Origin: Nonomuraea sp. NBC_00507
GTDB lineage: Bacteria; Actinomycetota; Actinomycetes; Streptosporangiales; Streptosporangiaceae
Length of the DNA: 64,000 bases
Direction of reading: 5' to 3'
Assembly (NCBI RefSeq): GCF_036013525.1
Contig: NZ_CP107853.1
Span: 10,788,001 to 10,852,000, forward strand
The position numbers were made by a program, and so were the translations under genes. Within the stretch, counting starts at the first letter, position 1; every line of letters begins with the position of its first letter. This document shows positions 59,399-64,000 of the stretch, one piece after another. Under the pieces are notes generated by a model. The model was not told where the DNA came from and searched no databases. It was given only the letters and a program-made list of their open reading frames with translations.

Positions 59399-59530
59399 CT
59401 ACCTGTTGGGACGACGGCTGCACGAGTGTTCTCCACCACGCTGTCGGCGGTGCAGGGCCATGCCCGCCTGGCCTCCGGTGGCCTGGCGGAGGAGATCGAC
59501 TACATGGCGTCCGACGGTGTCGGCCGCCAT
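59399..59530 (-). CDS. Possible 43-residue ORF downstream of adenylate kinase
   Basis: In the same frame as, and starting shortly after, the adenylate kinase stop codon there is an ATG followed by a plausible peptide (MAADTVGRHVVDLLRQATGG...) ending in TAG. The frame is also open between the two, so it could be a remnant of a longer C-terminus or a small separate protein. No ribosome-binding site is clear. The rest of 59324-59551 shows nothing recognisable. Confidence 0.25.
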   Translation of the reverse strand: MAADTVGRHVVDLLRQATGGQAGMALHRRQRGGEHSCSRRPNR

Positions 59531-59551
59531 CTCGGACAGCGTCAGAGCAGG

Positions 59552-60232
59552 TCAGCTGCGTGCTTCCAGCGGGTCGCCGACCCGCGACCGGTCGAACGGC
59601 GGCAGGTTGAATCGGTCGCGAATGGTCTGCTGGACGGTGAACTTGTCGGCCCGCGCGTCGACAGACATCACATATTCCTTGCCCCGGAACAGCTCGATCA
59701 CCGGATCGATCTTGCTGTGATAGTCGCGCAGCCGCCTGGCCAGCACGTCCGGGCTGTCGTCCTCCCGGCTCACCAGCTCCCCGCCGCACACGTCGCACCG
59801 CCCCTCGACCTCAGGCCGGTGCGCGATCAGGTTGTAGTCCATGCCGCACTGCGAGCACAGCCGCCGGGCCAGGACGCGCCGGCGCACCTCCTCGTCGGGC
59901 AGATCGAGGTGGATCACGCCGTCGATGTCGTAGCTCTCGAGGAAGAACTCCGCCTGCCGGCGGTTGCGCGGGAACCCGTCGATGACGAACCCGTAGTTCC
60001 AGTCGTGCTGGTGGAGGCGGTCCTTGACGACGTCCTCCACCAGGTCGTCCCCCACCAGTTCTCCCGCCGCGACCACGCGGCGTACCTGGGCGCCGAGCTT
60101 GGTGTGGTTCTTGACATGCCAGCGGAAGATGTCGCCGACGCTGATGTGCACCAGATCGAGGTCGGCGGCGAGCAACTTGCTCTGGGTGCCCTTGCCACTC
60201 CCCTGCACGCCCATGATCACATATTTGCGCAT
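59552..60232 (-). CDS. Adenylate kinase family protein with zinc LID
   Basis: This 226-residue nucleotide kinase has the P-loop GVQGSGKGTQ (residues 8-17), the NMP-binding region (HISVGDIFRWHV), GFVIDGFPRN with conserved Pro-Arg, and a long LID with four cysteines (Cys126, Cys129, Cys146, Cys149) likely binding zinc. It catalyses phosphoryl transfer between ATP and a nucleoside monophosphate. The gene is isolated from ribosomal-protein genes, where the housekeeping adk normally sits, so it is probably a second copy. The C-terminus is somewhat extended. Confidence 0.88.
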   Translation of the reverse strand: MRKYVIMGVQGSGKGTQSKLLAADLDLVHISVGDIFRWHVKNHTKLGAQVRRVVAAGELVGDDLVEDVVKDRLHQHDWNYGFVIDGFPRNRRQAEFFLESYDIDGVIHLDLPDEEVRRRVLARRLCSQCGMDYNLIAHRPEVEGRCDVCGGELVSREDDSPDVLARRLRDYHSKIDPVIELFRGKEYVMSVDARADKFTVQQTIRDRFNLPPFDRSRVGDPLEARS

Positions 60233-60419
60233 ATCTCTTCGCCTTCGCGGTCAGCTCATTCTCCGGGCATCGTCACCTTCCCATCTGCCCTGCACGCCTG
60301 AGAAGCCGCGTGGGGTGGCACGGCACCCGTCGAACGGCGATACGTACATTTGCCGATGCCTGGCATGGCTTCGGTGCTTACTCTCAGGCCCATCGAGCGC
60401 CCTGCGAGAAGGTGGGTAC

Positions 60420-61667
60420 ATGCGTGCGCTGACCGCGTTCCTCTCGTTCCTCATCGTGTTCACGACCACCCCCCCGCCCGCGAGCGCGAAACCGGCGCCC
60501 GCCACGCCGGCGGACGTGGTCTTCCAGCGGGCCGACTTCTTGGCAGGCACGTCGGAGGGCACGACGACCGGCGACGGCCTGTCGTTCGGCTCGCCCGCCG
60601 GCACCACCTCCTACACCGACGCGCTCGGCACCAAGACCTGGGAGTACGCGCGCTGGACAGGGCCCGAGCGGGCCATCGGGTTCCCCGCGAGCGAGCTGGT
60701 CGCCTCCTGGACCGCGGATCTGCCGCCGGGCAGCTGGCTGCAGGTCGAGACCCGCGCCAGGAACGCCGAGGGCCTGACGAAGTGGTATTCGCTGGGCCGC
60801 TGGGCGTACGGCGAGGGCGACATCCGGCGCACGTCAGTGCCGGGGCAGGGCGACGCGGACGCCACGGTCGCCGTGGACACGCTGGTCGCGGCGGCGGGCA
60901 AGCAGATCAGCGCCTACCAGCTGCGCCTCACGCTCTATCGCACGCCGGGCTCGTCGGTGACGCCGCGGGTGCGTACGTCCGGCGCCATGGCCTCCAACGT
61001 GCCCGAGCGCAAGACCGTGCCGGTCAGCCCGGGCGGCGGCGCCTGGGGGACGGAGCTGAACGTGCCGCGCCGCTCCCAGAACGTTCACGAGGGCCACTAT
61101 CCCGAATGGGACGGCGGCGGCGAGGCGTGGTGCAGCCCGACCTCGACCACGATGGTGCTGGGCTACTGGGGCAAGTGGCCGAGCGCGCAGGACACGGCCT
61201 GGGTCGATCCGTCCGACCCGAACCCGGAGGTCGACTACGCGGCCCGCTACACCTACGACCACGCCTACCAGGGGGCGGGCAACTGGCCGTTCAACACCGC
61301 CTACGCGGGCCGGTACGGCTTGGACGGGTTCGTCACCCGGCTGCGGTCGCTGACCGAGCTGGAGCTGCTGATCAAGGCAGGCATCCCGGTCATCACTTCG
61401 CAGTCCTTCAAGAAGGGCGAGCTACCGGGCGCCGGGTACGGCACCAATGGGCACCTCATGGCGATCATCGGCTTCACCGCGACGGGCGACGTGATCGCCA
61501 ACGATCCCGCCTCCCCGGACAACGACGCCGTGCGGCACGTCTATCCGCGGGCCGACTTCGAGAACGTCTGGCTGCGCAGCTCCAGCAGCGGCGGCATCGC
61601 GTACGTCATCCATCCGCCGGGCCACGCCCTGCCTGCCACGACCCCGGGACTGCCGGCCAACTGGTGA
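60420..61667 (+). CDS. Secreted C39-type cysteine peptidase family protein
   Basis: This 415-residue protein has a Sec signal peptide (residues 1-24, ASA cleavage), a beta-sandwich-like domain (about 35-185, FQRADFLAGTSEGT to QLRLTLYR), and a C39-like papain-fold domain from about 210. The probable active site is Cys238 (EAWCSPTSTTMVL), His345 (TNGHLMAIIGF) and Asn361/Asp362 (VIANDPAS). AGAAGGTGGG precedes the ATG at 60420. Bacteriocin-exporter C39 domains are fused to transporters; this stand-alone secreted form has no known target. A terminator follows. Confidence 0.82.
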   Translation: MRALTAFLSFLIVFTTTPPPASAKPAPATPADVVFQRADFLAGTSEGTTTGDGLSFGSPAGTTSYTDALGTKTWEYARWTGPERAIGFPASELVASWTADLPPGSWLQVETRARNAEGLTKWYSLGRWAYGEGDIRRTSVPGQGDADATVAVDTLVAAAGKQISAYQLRLTLYRTPGSSVTPRVRTSGAMASNVPERKTVPVSPGGGAWGTELNVPRRSQNVHEGHYPEWDGGGEAWCSPTSTTMVLGYWGKWPSAQDTAWVDPSDPNPEVDYAARYTYDHAYQGAGNWPFNTAYAGRYGLDGFVTRLRSLTELELLIKAGIPVITSQSFKKGELPGAGYGTNGHLMAIIGFTATGDVIANDPASPDNDAVRHVYPRADFENVWLRSSSSGGIAYVIHPPGHALPATTPGLPANW

Positions 61668-61675
61668 GGCTCTGG

Positions 61676-61709
61676 CGGCCGGCGCTCCCAGAGAACGGAG
61701 CGCCGGCCG
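61676..61709 (+). terminator. Hairpin terminator after the C39 peptidase gene
   Basis: CGGCCGGCGCTCC (61676-61688) and GGAGCGCCGGCCG (61697-61709) form a perfect 13-base stem with an eight-base loop, nine bases after the stop codon. It separates the peptidase gene from the caspase-type gene. Confidence 0.75.
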
Positions 61710-61822
61710 GGTGACCCATGCGTGCCCGTCATCGGCGGTTTGCCCGACTCGACGGGGGACGGGGAGTTCCGTACCCTAACAACTCCCGATAACTGTGGGC
61801 CGACCACGCTGTGGAGCGCTGG

Positions 61823-64000
61823 ATGACCGAGGACGAGTCTGCGTCACTGGAGACGACCCGGCTGGTTCGGCCCAGGTGGAACGGTCCACCGCTGCTGTTG
61901 TCGTCCGACGGCGTCCGCGTCCTGGTGGCGGGCACGGGCGCGCATCGCCCGGAGTCCCGGCTGCCGCAGGCCCCCGCCGTCCCGGCGACCGTCAACGACC
62001 TGTCCCAGGCCCTGGTCGAGCGGACGGGCCTGGCCCCGGCCAACCTCACCGTGCTGCTGGACCCGGCGACCCCGGCCAACCTGGGCGAGGCGCTGGAGCG
62101 GGCCGCGCGGGAGGCCACGTCGGTCCTGGTGTTCTACTACGTGGGTCACGGCGTCTTCACCCCGGACGGCGAGCTGCACCTGGCCACCCGCGCCACCGTG
62201 GACCTCGGCCAGGGCATGCCCGGCTACCAGGCGCTCCCCTACGGCATGGTGCGCACCATCCTGTCGTCGTCGCCGGCCGAGCTGGTCGTCGTGGTGCTGG
62301 ACTGCTGCTTCACCGGCGGCGGGCGGCCAGCGCCGGCCAAAGCCGCCGACCGCATCTTCGAGGGCATGGGGCGCAGCGCTTACGTGCTGGCCTCCGCCAG
62401 CAGGGACGACAACGCCTGGGCGCTGCCCGGCGTCCGGCACACCGCGCTCAGCGGGGCGCTGCTCAGGCTGCTCAACGAGGGCGAGGCGGACGGGCCGCCG
62501 GCGTTCACGCTGGACCACGTCTACCACCGGCTGACCCACACCCTGCCCGGCGCCGGATTCCCCCGGCCGCGGCGGCAGGCCACGGACGTGGGCGACCGGG
62601 CGCCGCTGGCCGCCAACCCCGCCCATGCGGGGCAGCCCAACCGCTCGGGCCCGCCGATGGGCTCGCCCGGCGACCTGTCCAGCCCCTATCGCGGACTGGC
62701 CGCCTACGGTCCCGAGCACGCCGAGCTGTTCTTCGGGCGCGAGGAGCTGACCAGGTCGCTGACCACGCGGGTACGCCAGGCGCTCAGGGCGGACGGCAAG
62801 CCCGTCGTCATCGGCTCGCAGGCGTTCGCGGCCGGCGGACCACTCATCCTCACGGGCCCGTCGGGCGGCGGGAAGTCGTCGGTGCTGCGGGCCGGGCTCA
62901 TTCCCGCCCTGCGGCAGGACGACGACGTGTCCTGCATCATGCTGGCGCCCGGCGCCGATCCGCTGGGCGCGCTGGCCCGCGAGCTGGCCGAGCTCTGCGG
63001 CGGCGACCCCGCGCGGCTGCGTGCGATCATCGAGTCCGATCCGAGCGGGGCGCGGCGCGGCCTACCCGGGCGGTTACTGCTGGTGGTGGACCAGTTCGAG
63101 GAGGTGTTCACGGCCTGTCCCGACGGGGCGGCGAGGGCGCGGTTCGTCGAGGCGCTCGCCGAGCTGTCCCGTGCGGCGGCCGTGGTGATCGCGGTACGCG
63201 CGGAGTTCTTCGGGCGCTGCGCGGCGTACCCCGGGCTGGTGGAGTCGATGCGGCGGCCGGAGGTGGTCTCGCCCATGACCGCGGCCGAGTTGCGCGCGGT
63301 GATCGAGCAGCCGGCCGTCCGGTCCGGCCTCAGCGTGGAGGCCGGCCTCGCCGACCTGATCCTGGAGGACCTGCGGGCCAACGAGGCGGCGCTGGAGCGG
63401 TCGGGCGGGCCGCTGCCCCTGCTCTCCCACGCCCTGCTGGCCACGTGGCAGCGGCGGTCCGGCGGCGTGCTGACCATGGCGGGCTACCGATCGGCCGGCG
63501 GCGTCACCGGGGCGGCGGCCATGAGCGCGGAGGACACACTCCGGGGGCTCGGCGCGGAGTTCGAGCCGGTGGCCCGCGACCTGCTGGTCCGGCTCGTACG
63601 CGTGGACGACCAGATCGGCGGCACGACGCGGCGGGTCCCGCTGGCCGAGCTGGCTCCCGACGCGCCTTCGGTCGGCGGGCAGGTGCTGGCCGAGCTCGCC
63701 AGGGCGCGGCTGGTCACGGTGGCCGGGGGCGAGGCGGAGCTCGCCCATGAGGCGCTCATCCGCGCCTGGCCCCGGCTGGGCGGCTGGATCGACGCCGAAC
63801 GCGCCACCTTGCTCGTGCGCCGCCGCCTGTCGGAGGACGCGGCGACGTGGCACCGGGAAGGCCAGGACCCGGCCTACCTTTACACCGACAACCGCCTGCC
63901 GGCCGCCCAGGCCCTGGCCGCCACGACGCCGGGTCCGGCGGCGGGCGGCCAGGCGGCGCCGGGTGGGCCGCTGACCCCCCATGAACAGGCGTTCCTCCAG
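61823..64000 (+). CDS. Caspase-like peptidase fused to nSTAND-type NTPase (partial)
   Basis: The frame runs open to the last base of the window, giving 726 residues of a longer protein. Residues about 30-240 form a caspase-like domain with the dyad His109 (FYYVGHG) and Cys162 (VVLDCCFTGG). After a Pro/Gly linker (about 255-288) comes an nSTAND module beginning SPYRGLAAYGPEHAELFFGR, with Walker A GPSGGGKSS (about 345-353) and Walker B LLLVVDQFEEVF (about 420-430). The winged-helix-like part follows, with LPLLSHALLATW and AHEALIRAWPRL. In this family WD40 or other sensor repeats usually follow, beyond the window. The protein probably senses a trigger and activates proteolysis, as in bacterial immune or death pathways. 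Confidence 0.85.
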   Translation, partial: MTEDESASLETTRLVRPRWNGPPLLLSSDGVRVLVAGTGAHRPESRLPQAPAVPATVNDLSQALVERTGLAPANLTVLLDPATPANLGEALERAAREATSVLVFYYVGHGVFTPDGELHLATRATVDLGQGMPGYQALPYGMVRTILSSSPAELVVVVLDCCFTGGGRPAPAKAADRIFEGMGRSAYVLASASRDDNAWALPGVRHTALSGALLRLLNEGEADGPPAFTLDHVYHRLTHTLPGAGFPRPRRQATDVGDRAPLAANPAHAGQPNRSGPPMGSPGDLSSPYRGLAAYGPEHAELFFGREELTRSLTTRVRQALRADGKPVVIGSQAFAAGGPLILTGPSGGGKSSVLRAGLIPALRQDDDVSCIMLAPGADPLGALARELAELCGGDPARLRAIIESDPSGARRGLPGRLLLVVDQFEEVFTACPDGAARARFVEALAELSRAAAVVIAVRAEFFGRCAAYPGLVESMRRPEVVSPMTAAELRAVIEQPAVRSGLSVEAGLADLILEDLRANEAALERSGGPLPLLSHALLATWQRRSGGVLTMAGYRSAGGVTGAAAMSAEDTLRGLGAEFEPVARDLLVRLVRVDDQIGGTTRRVPLAELAPDAPSVGGQVLAELARARLVTVAGGEAELAHEALIRAWPRLGGWIDAERATLLVRRRLSEDAATWHREGQDPAYLYTDNRLPAAQALAATTPGPAAGGQAAPGGPLTPHEQAFLQ

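Noticed and set aside
61795..63750. 651-codon rightward frame overlapping the caspase-type gene
   Set aside because: Arg/Gly/Ala-rich frame shadow. The frame from 61823 carries caspase and Walker motifs and stays open to the window end.
1..64000. tRNA, rRNA, CRISPR arrays, insertion sequences and attachment sites
   Set aside because: None recognised: no clustered direct repeats with spacers, no transposase motifs, no conserved tRNA arm sequences seen on reading. A covariance-model scan would be decisive.

Overview
The window is 64 kb of very GC-rich DNA with densely packed genes, many GTG/TTG starts and repeated ATGA/GTGA stop-start overlaps. XRE/DUF397 pairs, a GPP34-family protein and a P450 beside a GbsR-type regulator point to a filamentous actinomycete. 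The Streptosporangiaceae (Nonomuraea-like) are my best guess, but that is inference and not read from a marker gene. I saw no rRNA, tRNA or CRISPR array.

Region 1 (1-9.3 kb): the tail of a GH18 chitinase, then decayed remnants of a xanthine-dehydrogenase-type molybdopterin subunit and an LLM-type flavin oxidoreductase. A LacI-regulated operon follows (regulator, sugar-binding lipoprotein, two permeases, sulfatase, aldo/keto reductase). After it comes a small toxin-antitoxin-like patch (7.8-9.2 kb) with a HicB-like antitoxin and an unfamiliar partner.

Region 2 (9.3-27.3 kb) is a carbohydrate-utilisation block. A leftward operon encodes an IclR regulator, two permeases, a binding lipoprotein and a secreted GH16 enzyme with a golvesin-like domain. 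Divergent from it run an enolase-superfamily dehydratase, a DapA-family lyase and a short-chain dehydrogenase, which together look like a sugar-acid pathway. A second leftward importer (binding protein, two permeases, LacI regulator) is divergent from a cytoplasmic GH2 beta-mannosidase, an unrecognised 542-residue protein and a Tat-exported clan GH-A hydrolase. None of the three sugar importers has its own ATPase, so a shared MsiK-type subunit elsewhere is likely.

Region 3 (27.3-36.2 kb): a GbsR/MarR regulator with a P450, a multicopper-oxidase remnant, a leaderless TetR gene, an APC permease, a GPP34 protein, a thermonuclease-lamin-tail fusion, an SRPBCC protein and a secreted GH30 enzyme carrying a xylanase-type palindrome in its leader.

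Region 4 (36.2-44.2 kb): a PaaX regulator, an acyl-CoA ligase and a MetE-like methyltransferase face a complete five-gene branched-chain-amino-acid-type ABC importer. The shared promoter carries a palindrome whose arms supply the -10 box. This looks like uptake and CoA activation of a carboxylic acid, possibly aromatic.

Region 5 (44.2-64 kb): a 1433-residue tandem P-type ATPase with a two-domain universal stress protein, a metallo-beta-lactamase-fold protein with an altered metal motif, an XRE/DUF397 pair, a methyltransferase, and an LPXTG-anchored DUF11 surface protein. Next come an Lrp regulator divergent from indolepyruvate:ferredoxin oxidoreductase plus acyl-CoA dehydrogenase, an extra zinc-LID adenylate kinase and a secreted C39-type peptidase. 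At the right edge is the N-terminal 726 residues of a caspase-nSTAND protein, the most notable gene here.
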